The translations under genes were made by a program, and so were the position numbers. Shown in pieces: positions 34,790 through 46,559 of a DNA stretch of 64,000 bases. Numbering within the stretch: position 1 is the first letter of the stretch; every line of letters begins with the position of its first letter. The DNA is from Hexactinellida sp. DTS-2022 (lineage: Eukaryota; Porifera; Hexactinellida). Under the pieces are notes generated by a model that was given only the letters and a program-made list of their open reading frames with translations, did no database searches and was not told the origin of the DNA. Where the stretch lies: NCBI GenBank assembly GCA_028753945.1, contig JAPNXP010000001.1, positions 16,482,501 through 16,546,500 of the forward strand, read 5' to 3'.

Positions 34790-36273
34790 TTGAAATCTCA
34801 AGTTATTATCAGTGGAGTACTATTTCTAATAGAAGCTCTACTGTTGTTAATTCAAGCTGCGTTGGTCTCATATTTTGGCTCCAGTTTTACTCAGAATGTC
34901 AAAGGTACTGATATCAGTAAATTAAATACCAATAACCTAGGTGAGTCGTTGGGCTATGCGATACTTATTTCTTTCATTCTGATCTACCTGGTGTTTAATC
35001 GGGCAATTAGTGATAACTATGCATATAGTGCTGGAATCCAATTGAGAACAATTTGTATTCTGCTGTGTTCTGAAAAGCCATCAGACTACAACAAGCAACT
35101 CTACACAGAATCCCTAGTGGACATGTACTCAACTTGATATCCAACGACGTTTATAAGCTGGAGTTTGGTGGCTTACTGGAATTATATTTGGATAGCCCCA
35201 ATCGACTTAACATGTTAGCTTCATTGGTGTCTATTTCTGGTGTATTCCTGACATTATTCTCCCACTACATATTGGGGTGGTACCAATTGGTCGGTTTCTC
35301 CCTTCCATTGCTTCTCTCTATTCCTGCTTCTTTCCAGTACTTGATTAGGTGGAACTGTGACGTATAGCTACTGATGGTGTCAGTGGATCGTATTATGAAC
35401 TATTGCTGCAATCTAATTATAGAAGACACCAGCCCTGTGACATTCCAACTACCGTCTCTTGACTCCTGTGCGAGAGGAGGCGAAATAGAGTTTGTAAATG
35501 TATCTTTCAAATACTCAGAAGAGCTCCCATACTCCCTCTCTAATGTCTTTAGTCGTATCAAAGCTGGCGAGAAGGTAGGATTTATTGGTAGGACTGGAGC
35601 TGGCAAGTCTTCTCTCTTCAATGCTCTGTCGAATTAACGAGGCATCGGAAGGCTATATTTTGATTGACGGAGTTGACATATCAAAGCTGAATCTGTATGC
35701 GCATAGGAAGAGACTGTCTGTTATCCCACAAGATCCTGTTCTCTTCCGGGAACACTACTGTATAACTTGGATCCGTTTCATGAGTTCAGCTGTGAGTGAG
35801 GAGATCTGGACAGCAGTTAACAGCTGTCATCTTCAGGAGATGGTGGGGAGATTGCCTGATCAGCTGATGTCGCGTGTTGAGGAAGACGGACGTAACTTAT
35901 CTACGGGAGAGGGACAGCTGCTCTGTCTCGCCCGTGCTATTCTCAGGAAGAATAGGATAATACTGGTCGATGAGGCTACATCTAATGTAGATCTGCACAC
36001 AGACTTGTTGATACAGCAGGCAATACGAACTAACTTCAGTTAATGCACAGTATGCACTGACTGACCATAGCTCACAGGATTGAAACTATTATTGATTCTC
36101 ATAGAATAATTGTCCTGAACAAAGGTGGATTAATTGAATTCGATATTCCTCTCTTTATGCTTGAGGAGGAGAACAGCTACTTGAATAGTTTGATGGCTCA
36201 TCTTGATCGATTTTCTCAATTGAAGATGAGAAATTTAGCTCAAAGAAGTTACTTTGCATCTACATTTGTATAA
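34790..36273 (+). pseudogene. ABCC: ABCC/MRP transporter pseudogene, internally deleted
   Basis: MRP-type ABC exporters have two membrane domains and two ATPase domains. This relic has part of the first membrane domain (34790-35367: VLNLISNDVYKLE-type SNDV motif, read in a second frame) joined directly to the second ATPase domain: VSVDRIM, Walker A GRTGAGKSS near 35589, signature LSTGEGQL, Walker B RIILVDEATSNVD, H-loop region AHRIET near 36068, and a C-terminal tail ending TAA near 36273. The rest of TMD1, NBD1 and most of TMD2 are missing. Frameshifts or stops occur near 35080-35130, 35367, 35620 and 36040. The second NBD keeps unusually clean motifs, so decay is recent. Confidence 0.9.
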
Positions 36274-36451
36274 ACAATACTTTTATTACTATTATTTATT
36301 TTTGGATAAGTTACTTTTTATAATATCTTTTTTAGAAATTATTCCTATTTACAATTACAATTTAATTACATGTATCTATTCTTTATTTTGAGAATTTGGG
36401 TCAGGCTAATTCATGGACATCTCACTTAATAAAATCGCCAAGAGTGAACAC

Positions 36452-36671
36452 TACAGTCAACTCCCTTTATAACGAAATGCTCAGGACCGTAGTTTCATTT
36501 GGTTATAAGCGGAATTTCGTTATATCTATTTCGTTGTAAACGAAGTTTTGATAATGTAGTAAGATAAAAGGATTTCCGGACCATTGAACGACTTCGTTAT
36601 ATGCAGGTACTTCGTTAAATGACTTGAGTTGAGTTATGCAGGTACTTCGTTAAATGACTTGAGTTGAGTTT
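36452..36671. mobile_element. pogo/mariner-type MITE, imperfect
   Basis: Begins TACAGTCAACTCCCTTTATA, contains TTTCGTTATATC repeats, and has a ~37-bp tandem duplication (GACTTGAGTTGAGTT) at its far end. Confidence 0.55.
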
Positions 36672-36871
36672 ACTTTATTTGCTAATTACTGTGGAACTCG
36701 CTTAGTACGTACTCGGCTCTAAAGCCAATTTAGAAACTATATTTGATTCATAATTGTCCAGATATTATGTTTATCAAATATGGGAGTGAATTGAATATAA
36801 CTTAAGGATAATAGTAGTTCATTTTTACTGTGCCGACTATACTATTAGTGGGGCGGATTGGAATGTATATA

Positions 36872-37884
36872 TCTATATTATTAAATCTCGATTGTTGTTT
36901 GTGTGTGTGTTTGTTTGTTTGTCCGGATTGTATTAAAGTGATGGGGAATAGAAACCGCATTTATATATGAGATATAAACTAAGTTTCAAATGTTATAATT
37001 GGTAAACAAATGTTATAATAGGTAAACAATTATGCTGAACACGAATTTCGCATTTATAAATTTATAATATGAATATTTGTTGTTGTTGTTTACACGAAAA
37101 GGTAAACAAATTAATGAAAATTCAAAATCAACCTAGAAGTTTGCTCTCAACGGGGATTATAGGTAAACAATTATGCTGAACACGAATTTCGCATTTATAA
37201 ATTTATAATATTAATATTTGTTGTTGTTGTTGACACGAAAAGGTAAACAAATTAATGAAAATTCAAAATCAACCTAGAAGTTTGCTCTCAACGGGGATTA
37301 TAGGTAAACAATTATGCTGAACACGAATTTCGCATTTATAAATTTATAATATTAATATTTGTTGTTGTTGTTGACACAAAATAGGTAAACAAATTAATGA
37401 AAATTCAAAATCAACCTAGAAGTTAGCTTTCAACGGATATTATAGGTTAACAAGTATGCTGAACACGAATTTCGCATTTATAAATTTATAATATGAATAT
37501 TTGTTGTTGTTGTTGACACAAAATAGGTAAACAAATTAATGAAAATTCAAAATCAACCTAGAAGTTAGCTTTCAACGGGTATTATAGGTTAACAAGTATG
37601 CTGAACACGAATTTTGCATTTACAAATTTATAATATGAATATTTGTGGTTGTTGTTTACACAAAATAGGTAAACAAATTAATGAAAATTCAAAATCAACC
37701 CAGAAGTTAGAATCCAAAGGAATTATTGGTAAACAAGTTGGAAAATGGTAGAAAGGGTTGTATATAACGTCCCTTTCTACCATTTTCCATGGCAGAAAGG
37801 GTGAGGAGTAAGGCCGTACTGCGGCCGTTAACTTGAGGTGCATAGCACCGATCTGTCGCAAAGCGACCGAGACCGAAGGACTCG
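36872..37884 (+). mobile_element. Helitron-like element, full copy with tandem array
   Basis: A|TCTATATTATTAAATCTCG start, (TTTG)n, about five ~125-bp units, CCATTTTCCATGG hairpin, and the terminus CGAGACCGAAGGACTCG|T. The best-preserved complete copy in the window. Confidence 0.82.
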
Positions 37885-38349
37885 TATTATATAATGATTT
37901 AAGATCGGGAGGCACTTAGAATTCGACCTCTATGGATCCAATTATGTCATTTTAATGCCCATATATGGTAAATTGGTAATATGACTAATTCTCAGCTACT
38001 TAACCTTATATTGCTTCCAAATGTATTATTTAGGTATTGGAAGTCGGCTATTCTGAACATTTTACTGTTGGAAGCTAAACTCTATCTAGTACAGAAATGT
38101 GCTAGGCAATTTGGTTTCAATTATGTCCATATATGGTCATGCGACTAATAATTCGGCTATTTACGAAATATCGTTTCCAAATGTATTATTTAGGTATAGG
38201 AAGTCGGCTATTCTGAACATTTTACTGTTGGAAGCTAAACTCTATCTAGTACAGAAAATGTGCTAGCCAATTTGGTTTCATAATATAAATCTGTTTACCG
38301 CTATTTATTTATTTATTAATTTATTATTTATTTATTATTATTTATTTTA

Positions 38350-38660
38350 TTTTTATAAATTTCAGACATGGGGTCAAGCCGTTTTAAAAGGGCTTAAGTC
38401 CAAGCTCAAGCCCTTAATAATGGGCTTAAGTCCGGACTTAAGTCTTTTACTCTAATTATTTCGAAATATATACCGTATTTTATTGAATAAGTGCCTTGAA
38501 AAGAGCTTGTAAAAGGGCTTGAAAAGGGCTTGAAGCTCATCTATAAAGGGCTTAAGTCCAAGTCCGGACTTAAGCCCTTTTATAAAGGAGGACTTAAGTC
38601 CGGAATTAAGCCCTCTCAAAAATGGGCTTAAGCCCTTTGGGGCTTGGCCCCATGCCTCAC
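38350..38660. repeat. Inverted GGGCTTAAGTCC repeat cluster
   Basis: Ends CATGGGGTCAAGCC and GGCTTGGCCCCATG, packed with GGGCTTAAGTCCGGACTTAA motifs in both orientations, giving many alternative hairpins. A nested MITE. Confidence 0.75.
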
Positions 38661-39034
38661 CGCTAACAAATATTTTGTGATAAAAGTTTCAAACTTGACA
38701 CAATCAAATTACATGTTCTGATGGACATTTAGACTTAGAGTGGTACCTGAACTTTTTATCTGTATTCAAAGGCCATTACTAGGCCATAAAGATTATTTGT
38801 GTATTTAATATTTATCACAACATTTTCCACTAATAACTTAACTAAATGTCAAATATTATATCAAAAATTAGGAAATCATAAATTAGACCACAAAGTTGTT
38901 CAAAATATAATGGAAATAATCTAAATAACCATCATTTTATCAATCAATAGGCTATATAGCTAGTTCGCGTAAACTCTCCTTCACATGCAGTGCCAGGCTT
39001 GTCAAAAGGTCCCGCATTGTCAGGTCAGGCACAG

Positions 39035-39175
39035 GTCTTATATACAATATTTACGTTCAGGTCAGGTCAGGTCATGGTGGAAAAAATCATACAGGTCAGG
39101 TCAGGTCAGATATTTCACATTCTCAGGTCATTTCAGGTCAATTTCAGCTCAGGTCAGGTCAGGTCAGGTCATGAC
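39035..39175. repeat. (AGGTC)n simple repeat
   Basis: CAGGTCAGGTCAGGTC runs at about 39054-39075, 39092-39110 and 39150-39172 with degraded spacing. Confidence 0.85.
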
Positions 39176-39195
39176 AAGCCTGGCATGCACAAAGA

Positions 39196-39590
39196 GCAGT
39201 GCATTGCAGATTAGCTATTTTGCATTTGCATTGGCCACGACAACCTTTTTGCAGCCACAACAGATTAGTTCACAACACGCTTTCGCTGCTTCGGGGAGAG
39301 TAGTCCAGTTTGGCTCATACAGTGCATCATCATTCTTAATCCACCCCAAGTTCTCGGGTGAAGGAAGTACATGAGCTAATTTCTGTGTCTGTCCCCATAT
39401 GTGCCCACCTTGGTAGGCTGCTCTCTTGATATGTTGCTCAAGTGCAGCATATGTGAGTGGGATGGCTCCTGGTGATCATTTCTTGGGGAAAAACTTTCTT
39501 CTGGATTCATTTATGTCAGTACATGTGGTTGTGCTGTCATACATGAGTATAACAAATATTTCTATGATGCTCAAGCACTCGAATGAGACG
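39196..39590 (-). pseudogene. C-terminal fragment of a mobile-element-associated protein
   Basis: The reverse strand reads ...VILMYDSTTTCTDINESR, AALEQHIKRAAYQGGHIWGQ, LGWIKNDDALYEPNWTTLPE, AAKACCELICCGCKK. I recall this layout from uncharacterised, repeat-associated proteins of many invertebrates, ending in a cysteine-rich C.C...C tail. Here it has one in-frame stop near 39480 and the cysteine tail is cut. It is inside the 2.6-kb inverted-repeat element. The biochemical role is unknown to me. Confidence 0.6.
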
Positions 39591-40756
39591 TAGCTAGGAG
39601 CACAAGCTAACTAAGCAGCTAAAACTAAGCAAACAAAGTGGAAAAGCCTTCCATGCTGCCCAGGCAGTTTTCTTACCATATCCAAGAAAAGTTATTGAAA
39701 TGGTTCGTTTTTGTCATAATTGACATACGTATAACACAAAGATTCCACTTAGATGGAAATGTAGTAGATTGGTATGTGGATGATTGTGTTGCATCCAGGG
39801 TGTTATCCAGGCGTATTGAGCGCTCCTAAAGGAGCGTAATTTGGATGGATTTTAATCTAGGCGTACAAAAATCGTGTCTAGGCGTAGAATATCGAGATGC
39901 TCCCATAGACTTAATCCAAAATGTGCAAACTAGGCGTACAAAATGAAAAATGAACGAGCTCAAACTAAATTTAGGCGCGCAGAAATTTTTGTCTGGATGA
40001 TCATGAAAGCCTGAACTTGCATCCACAAGTTTAAATATTTTGGTCATGTTTAGTACGTATGATAAAGGCCTTCAAAACCTAGCTAATCCACTTGGAAACG
40101 ATGTTTCGTAAAATAGCCGAATTATTAGTCATATGACCATCTATGGACATAATTAGAACCAAATTGGCTAACAAATTTCTGTACTAGATAGAGTTTAGTT
40201 TCCAACTGTAAAAATGCTCAGAATAGCCGACTTCCTATACCTAAATAATACATTTGGAAACGATATTTCGTAAAATAGCCGAATTATTAGTCGCATGATC
40301 ATATATGGACATAATTGGAACTAAATTGCCTAGCACATTTTCTGTACTAGATAGAGTTTAGCTTCCAACAGTAAAATGTTCAGAATAGCCGACTTCCAAT
40401 ACCTAAATAATACATTTGGAAGCAATATAAGGTTAAGTAGCTGAGTATTAGTCATATTAACAATTTACCATATATGGGCATTAAAATGACATAATTGGAT
40501 CCATAGAGGTCGAATTCTAAGTGGGTTAGTACGTACACTTGGATAATATGCACAAATTTTATCTCCCGAGGGGTTACATGCTAACCGAGTTCTATTTTAA
40601 GCCAAAATGTCATTCCGTCCTAAAAATCCTGTGAAACCTTTACTCGATTAAGCGGAGAAATCTATTAACTGGTGGATCTATAAAGCGGAGACGACTGCGT
40701 TTGATCGACAGATTCGACACCAATACCTATCTTATATTCAACGGATATTTCCATAT

Positions 40757-40939
40757 TACAGTAGAATCTCGTTAGTACGAACACGGTTAATACCATTTCG
40801 CGGATAAGACGACAAACAGTTCCACAGAATCAAGTCCCTACAAGCTACAATGGGTTTTACTCCGGTTAATATGAACTCTGAATAAAGCTAACAAAATTTT
40901 ATCGTCCGTTGGTGCTCGTATTAACGAGGTTCTACTGTA
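40757..40939. mobile_element. pogo/mariner-type MITE
   Basis: TACAGTAGAATCTCGTTAGT and ACGAGGTTCTACTGTA; same family as 46021, 46268 and 63493. Confidence 0.85.
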
Positions 40940-41349
40940 TATAGGCATGCATGTAAAGATATTATCCATGTTATAAAATAAATCAATACTGTGTATTGCA
41001 GGTTTTTTTTGAGACTTTGGTGTAGCTCAGCAGCGGCCGTGGTGTAACTCAACACTGCAGCGTCCGCTGCCGACCCGAATCGTGGTGTAACTCCAAAACA
41101 TTTTGTTGCAAAAATTACACCAAGATCGGCCTTAAAAACCCTGGTGCATTCTATTTCCTGAAAATAGTCGATCTTATACTATAAGAAAAAAATATTGTAA
41201 AAGTCTGCGCCGATTGAGGACTACATCTTCCAGGTGAATGGCTCGATACGCCCCTGCCATTCGAGTTACCCAGTGATCATCGATTATTAATAGTTGCAGT
41301 TATAAACTCTTGTAAGTCGTTAGTTATTAAATAGGAGTTAAATTGGAGG

Positions 41350-41749
41350 CTTTGCGACGGATCTGTACTAAGCACCTCAAGTTAACTACTCCTCACTAAA
41401 CCATTGATGATAGAGTTAGTAAACATCAATTCTTCCCATTTCCATACTTTTAACTTGTTTAGCTATAATACCCGTGAAGCAAAATTCTAGGGTGATTTTG
41501 AATTTTCATTAAGTTGTTACCTTTTTGTAAACAACAACAATAATATTCATATTAAAATTAAAAAATGCGAAATTTGAAATCAGCATACGTACTTTGTTTA
41601 CCTATTATAACATTTGGAAGTTAGTTTCTATCTCGTATATAAATGAGGTTCTATTCCCATTCCCCCATCACTTTAATGCAACCTGGACAAACACACACAC
41701 ACAGTGGTCACACCACACAAACAAACAACAGTCGAGTTTTAATAATATA
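41350..41749 (-). mobile_element. Helitron-like element, old reverse copy
   Basis: Reverse tail GCTTTGCGACGGATCTGTAC and CACCTCAAGTTAAC at the left, CAACAGTCGAGTTTTAATAA at the right; two degraded tandem units between. The outermost CTCGT end is lost. Confidence 0.65.
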
Positions 41750-41855
41750 CATTCATCAATAGTTTCTTAAAATCCTTAGCCCTTGAATGTTCTCGCCTAA
41801 AATATTTTTGAGCGTTTAAACTAAATAAATCAAAATTAATTCAAAATGTGAAATA

Positions 41856-42419
41856 TACAATATAACCTCATTAGTACGAACACGGATAATGAGAATTTCC
41901 GGCTTACTATGGAACACAATTTTTGGACGCTTCAAAGAATCTTCAATTCGAATAACACCGGTTGATACCAATTTGTTATCATGAACGTGCAAATAGACTA
42001 GTGCAAAATAGCCGAAATAGAAGACACGAAAAGTGATTACCGTATTTCCCTGAATAAGCGCCCCGGCGCTTATTGTTTTCGTGTTCCAAAATTAAGCTGA
42101 AATTTTTGTGAAAAATCCAGAATATAATATTTATGTCGGTTCTAATGGTTTCCACCAATAGTATACCTACCGAAGTTGTCAAAATAAATGGAAATACATT
42201 ACAGTGATCAACTAATGTGTATAAATTTTATCATACCAATGTCATTTTTATTGACCCGGCGCTTATTCAGCCCCCGGCGCTTATTCGGGGAAATACGGTA
42301 TTTGATTTATACAGTACTAACTGACTTTACATTATATTGAGATACATATAAATTTACTAATTGGTTAAAAAAAATAGTACCTACTAAGCCGAAGTACGTA
42401 CTAACCGAGTTATATTGTA
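41856..42419. mobile_element. pogo/mariner-type element with a nested MITE
   Basis: Outer ends TACAATATAACCTCATTAGT and ACTAACCGAGTTATATTGTA. Nested inside at 42038-42300 is a TACCGTATTTCCC ... GGGGAAATACGGTA element. Confidence 0.75.
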
Positions 42420-42884
42420 GTACATATATGTATACAAAATCAAATAAATTTTGTCAATTGAAGTTTAATCAATGTTTAATGCTGATATTCGTAATCAGCA
42501 TAATATTTCCAGTCGTTATAGGGGTCACATGATCATGTTTGGGAGGGAGGACAATCCTTGACAACGCTGGAATGTGACACATTCCATTCTCAAATATTGT
42601 TTCTACTCTATCGAGTGACCCCTCTTTCTTCATCGCACAGTCATTTGAGAATAACTATGCGCATATAAATACTCTACGAGGTCATTTAACAAGTAATCGC
42701 GAGAGCGGGCCTTTGTCCGACACTTGCCGACAATCTTTGGCCGCCATCTTGAAAATATTAAAATTTCGTGATGCCTCCATATCCATATCTTTTAATAATA
42801 TATTTATCTATGTCTGTGCCAATTTTCATGCTTGTATCAAAAATTGAACAATTTTATTGCTATGCTGCCCCACTATTACTCCTT

Positions 42885-43034
42885 ATAACACTTGAAAGTT
42901 AGTTTATAACTTTATATCTCATATATAAATGCGGTTTCTATTCCCCATCACTTTAATACAACCCGGACAATCCGGACAAACAAACAAACAAACAAACACA
43001 CAAACACACAACAATCGAGATTTAATAATATAGA
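42885..43034 (-). mobile_element. Helitron-like element, 5' end only
   Basis: Ends at 43034 with the reverse of A|TCTATATTATTAAATCTCG and includes CAAACAAACAAACACAC and CCCATCACTTTAATACAA. It lacks array and tail. Confidence 0.65.
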
Positions 43035-43216
43035 TAATTAAACTTAATAAATGTAAGTTTACGTTGAAACTGGCGTAAAATTATTAATAATATTGATAAG
43101 TAATCTCTCCGAAATGAAGTGAGCTAAATGGAAACTTCCACCACTCTAAGGTTCGTTACCTTCCGAAACACCTTTCTGAAATGATTTAACACCTTTATAG
43201 TGATGATGACATAGCG

Positions 43217-43345
43217 AAAAATCCAAAATTGCAGCTGTGCTGAGCACGACAGCATGTTCCTTTGGAGGCACTATCAATTAACCAACCAACTAAATATAGT
43301 GCCTCCAAAGGAACATGCGTCGGCACACCTGCAATTTTGGATTTT
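43217..43345. repeat. Inverted repeat AAAATCCAAAATTGCAG
   Basis: Arms of about 50 bp: CCAAAATTGCAG ... GCATGTTCCTTTGGAGGCAC and their complements, around an AACCAACCAAC loop. Confidence 0.75.
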
Positions 43346-43940
43346 TTCAATAAAAGACAACCTAAGTCAAGTTCGAATGCTGCTTCCCACTTCATTCATA
43401 CACATGTATTTTTAGGTGGTTTAATCTTTTAATCTACCACCTGCATACTGGAAAATTGAAATGGTGTCCAACTTCTATTACCAATGAACAAGTCAGTGAC
43501 TGCAATTATAATTGGATCAGTATTTAGAAGTACTTATAATAGCATTATTAATAGTACGTATTCAATGATTCAAGATTATCGCATCATATAGCAGAGGTGG
43601 ATCCAGGGGAGGGGGGGGCGGGGGCCTGGGCCCCCTTTGAAACTGAATTTGATTGAAATTGAGGCTGAAATTGACAAAATATTTAAGAAACTTTAGCCTC
43701 AACTTTGAATTAGGGCTCGTTATAAAGAAATTAGCGTTTAAAATTACTTCAGAGTGTATATAAGTCAATAATTCTGGGGGATAACGCCCCAGACCCCCTT
43801 ATAAGTTGATCGCAACGTCTCGCATTATTTCTTGGGCCCCGCCTTTTTAACATTTCTGGATCCGCTAGTGTATAAGTATGAACGATATGCACATACCGGT
43901 ACAAATATTTATGATGTATAGTAAATTCATTGGGGCCGCC

Positions 43941-44094
43941 CAGGGGCGGATCTAGAGGGGGGCCAAGGGGGTCCGGCCCCCCCTGAGATTTTTCTCATGG
44001 GCCCCCATTACCCCTCTTACCGTCGCTCGTTTCACTCGCTCCATACCCCTACAAATTTGGGCCCCCCTGAGTCGAAGGGCTGTATCCGCCCCTG
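43941..44094. mobile_element. hAT-type MITE, 154 bp, just upstream of POLR1E
   Basis: CAGGGGCGGATC and GTATCCGCCCCTG ends, target duplication GGGCCGCC at 43933-43940 and 44095-44102. It ends 81 bp before the POLR1E start, so it lies in the promoter or 5' UTR. Confidence 0.88.
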
Positions 44095-44175
44095 GGGCCG
44101 CCCCCCTTTTCCTACTCCCTGAGGGCTAGAATAATATTCCTATTTACCTCTGTCATTATCATACTAGTTCACTAA

Positions 44176-45423
44176 ATGACTGACTCAACAGATTTTGAGA
44201 TTCACACTGACCTGGACCTCCTGTCCCCTGTCCCTATTGTCTCCTTCCTCCACTCTAACTCTCCCCTCCCGCCTGACGTCATATCAGACCCCGCCTCCTC
44301 TAGAATGCAATTCTCAATAGCTCCATCCACTGACACCTCAGGTCCCGTATTCACTGCCACCACAAAGAGCATGACGTACCAAGCCGCCCCCCGGGAGCAT
44401 CAGCTGACCGGATACTACGTAGCGGCTAGAGACAAGACCTCAGGGAAGATACGACTGCTGCCCACTCAGATATACCAACTCAACCCGAGCATCCTATCCC
44501 GACCCTCGAAGGAGAAAACAAAGGATGAGGAAGTTCTCACCCGCAGGCAGAAAGAGGCGGAGCTAGTCAAAGCGTTTGGTAGCTCCAAAGCCAAGCGGAA
44601 GCTCGCCTCCTCAGAGCGCAGTGTTAACGACCCGGACCTGCTAGCAGACACGATAGGGCACGCCCTCAGCTCTGTGGGGGAGATAGAGAACGGAGGTAGC
44701 GAGCAGCATACACCAGAGTCTCTGCTGCTCCCGCCGCACCACGCAGGCACTGAGCAGCCGGCTGATATATATCTGCTGGAGGAGCTCATCCCCGAGTCGG
44801 CGCTTAACTCCGTATCCAGCTACGCACGGGAGATACGAACAGCTGATTCCCAGCTGCTGGCCGGCTGGGTGGAGGAGGAGAAGTACCAGAGCTATGTGCT
44901 AACTTGGTTGAGCGAGGGGCGACTGAGTCAGCTGAAGGAGCACTCCCGATACCATTACAAGCCTCTGCTGCGAGGCATGATGTGTCTGCACTTCCTAATC
45001 TCATTCTACCTCCTCCCCATACGCAGGAAGAGCACGGGACAGCTGATGGAAGATACAGACTTCTTTCCGGCCGAGCTACGCGACTTCTGTGTTGCTTATT
45101 TCGCTGAGAAGTGCGCTGGCATCAGTGAGGAGAATGCATACTCACTGAGTCAGAAGCTCAAGGACAAGCTGGTGCTATTCATAATAACATTAGCTCTGAT
45201 TCTAGAGGATTACAGGATGGACGCAGTGACACTCATATCCAATCTCCGTATACAGCCTGATGCAGCTAGGAAATACTTCATTTCTATTGGCTGTCGATTT
45301 AGTTCTAACTTTCCTAAGAAGCGGAAACTGACGGACGGAGAGGGAGTAGATATTTCTATGAAGCTCTTCTTGCCGGCTCCGCTCCAGCTCCCGAAGAAAT
45401 CATTTTTTAGGAAACACCACTGA
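44176..45423 (+). CDS. POLR1E: RNA polymerase I subunit POLR1E (PAF53/A49)
   Basis: 415 residues on one exon, similar to the ~420-residue family length. POLR1E/A49 pairs with the A34.5-type subunit in the nucleolus and supports Pol I initiation and elongation on rDNA. The N-terminal half carries the dimerisation domain, ending with HQLTGYYVAARDKTSGKIRL and IYQLNP. A charged linker (RRQKEAELVKAFGSSKAKRK) follows. The C-terminal half has the tandem winged-helix region (LLEELIPESALNSVSSYARE; RYHYKPLLRGMMCLHFLISF; LSQKLKDKLVLFIITLALIL; MDAVTLISNLRI). It ends in a basic KKRKL segment. GC content is clearly above its surroundings. ATG at 44176 is the only in-frame start near the conserved N terminus. 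The next gene starts 1.1 kb downstream. Confidence 0.88.
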   Translation: MTDSTDFEIHTDLDLLSPVPIVSFLHSNSPLPPDVISDPASSRMQFSIAPSTDTSGPVFTATTKSMTYQAAPREHQLTGYYVAARDKTSGKIRLLPTQIYQLNPSILSRPSKEKTKDEEVLTRRQKEAELVKAFGSSKAKRKLASSERSVNDPDLLADTIGHALSSVGEIENGGSEQHTPESLLLPPHHAGTEQPADIYLLEELIPESALNSVSSYAREIRTADSQLLAGWVEEEKYQSYVLTWLSEGRLSQLKEHSRYHYKPLLRGMMCLHFLISFYLLPIRRKSTGQLMEDTDFFPAELRDFCVAYFAEKCAGISEENAYSLSQKLKDKLVLFIITLALILEDYRMDAVTLISNLRIQPDAARKYFISIGCRFSSNFPKKRKLTDGEGVDISMKLFLPAPLQLPKKSFFRKHH

Positions 45424-45453
45424 AATGGTTGTTACATTTGTAATATTTAATTA

Positions 45454-45666
45454 TACCGTATTTCCACGAATTGTTTTTCATGGGCCAAAATTTCCCATTT
45501 TTTGAAAAAGTAATATTAGGTGGATTCTAATGGTTCTCAGCGACACTAAATATACTGAAATAGCCTAATCAATGTAATTACACTTCAGTTATCAACAAAT
45601 TGGTATTTATTTTATCAGACATGTGCCATTTATACGGACCCGGCGCTTATTCGGGGAAATACGGTT
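45454..45666. mobile_element. TA-type MITE downstream of POLR1E
   Basis: TACCGTATTTCCACGAATTG and CGCTTATTCGGGGAAATACG ends. Starts 30 bp after the POLR1E stop, so it may be in the 3' UTR. Confidence 0.75.
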
Positions 45667-46020
45667 ATTGATCCCTATAACCAGGGATTGTTTAGAATAA
45701 ATGTATTTTTGCTATATGTTCCAAACGTATTTCTCCAACCTATACATTGCAGAAATAATAACCAACTAACCTCATTAATATTACATTGCATAGGCGCCTA
45801 TATTTTAGCAATAACTTAAACATGTGTGGGACAAATTTTACGTAAAAGATACACGGTTTAAATTAATTATATTATTTGGTATTAATTAGGTATATATGGT
45901 TATATAGATATTATCGTTACAAGTGTTTAAAAAAAATTATAAGTTGTGAAAAGTAAAGTTTTTTTCAGTTAGTCAACCTCGTGTTGGAAAACTAGGAGAT
46001 CGATATGTACTCGCCAACTA

Positions 46021-46198
46021 TACAGTAGAAGCTCGTTAGTACGAACACGGTTAATACGAATTTCCGGATAACAGTTCCACAAAATCAGGCCCCTACAATC
46101 GCTATTCAATGGGTATTACTCCGGTTATACGAACTCTGGATAAAGTGAACATATTTTTACTGTCCGTTGGTGTTAGTATTTAACGAGATTCTACTGTA
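46021..46198. mobile_element. pogo/mariner-type MITE
   Basis: TACAGTAGAAGCTCGTTAGT and AACGAGATTCTACTGTA with TA flanks. Confidence 0.85.
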
Positions 46199-46267
46199 AT
46201 TGATTGATACAATTATTATTGATATTTTGTAGCTAATAGCCATTCTCAATGTTGAAATCAAAGCACG

Positions 46268-46425
46268 TACAGTAGAACCTCGTTAGTACGAGGACGCTTA
46301 ATACGAAATTCCGGTTAATACGAACACTTTCAGTCCCCTTAAAAGCCTTTTCAATACAAATAACACAGGTTAATTCGAATTCCGGATAAGAGGAACGCAT
46401 TTCGTACTAACGAGGATTTACTGTA
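46268..46425. mobile_element. pogo/mariner-type MITE
   Basis: TACAGTAGAACCTCGTTAGT and GTACTAACGAGGATTTACTG. A second member 70 bp from the last. Confidence 0.82.
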
Positions 46426-46559
46426 TGTAATTAGGAATTCCAATCCCGAGATTTCTGCATTGAATCTCGATTTTTTTACTTTTTTGAATACTGCTTTGTT
46501 TATCAATTACTTTATTTATTTATTACCAGATACTTTTAAATTATTTGTTCTTATTAGAT

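Larger units (their letters stand above)
37913..40523. mobile_element. Large inverted-repeat element, ~2.6 kb
   Basis: Arms 37913-38290 and about 40075-40523 are inverted copies starting CACTTAGAATTCGACCTC. The left arm holds a tandem duplication of ~170 bp (GGAAGTCGGCTATTCTGAAC occurs at 38038 and 38199). The interior has further repeats and a transposon-protein relic. No clear target duplication found. Confidence 0.78.

Noticed and set aside
38985-39374. Plus-strand 129-codon frame
   Set aside because: Arises from the AGGTC simple repeat and is antisense to a recognisable protein relic at 39196-39590.
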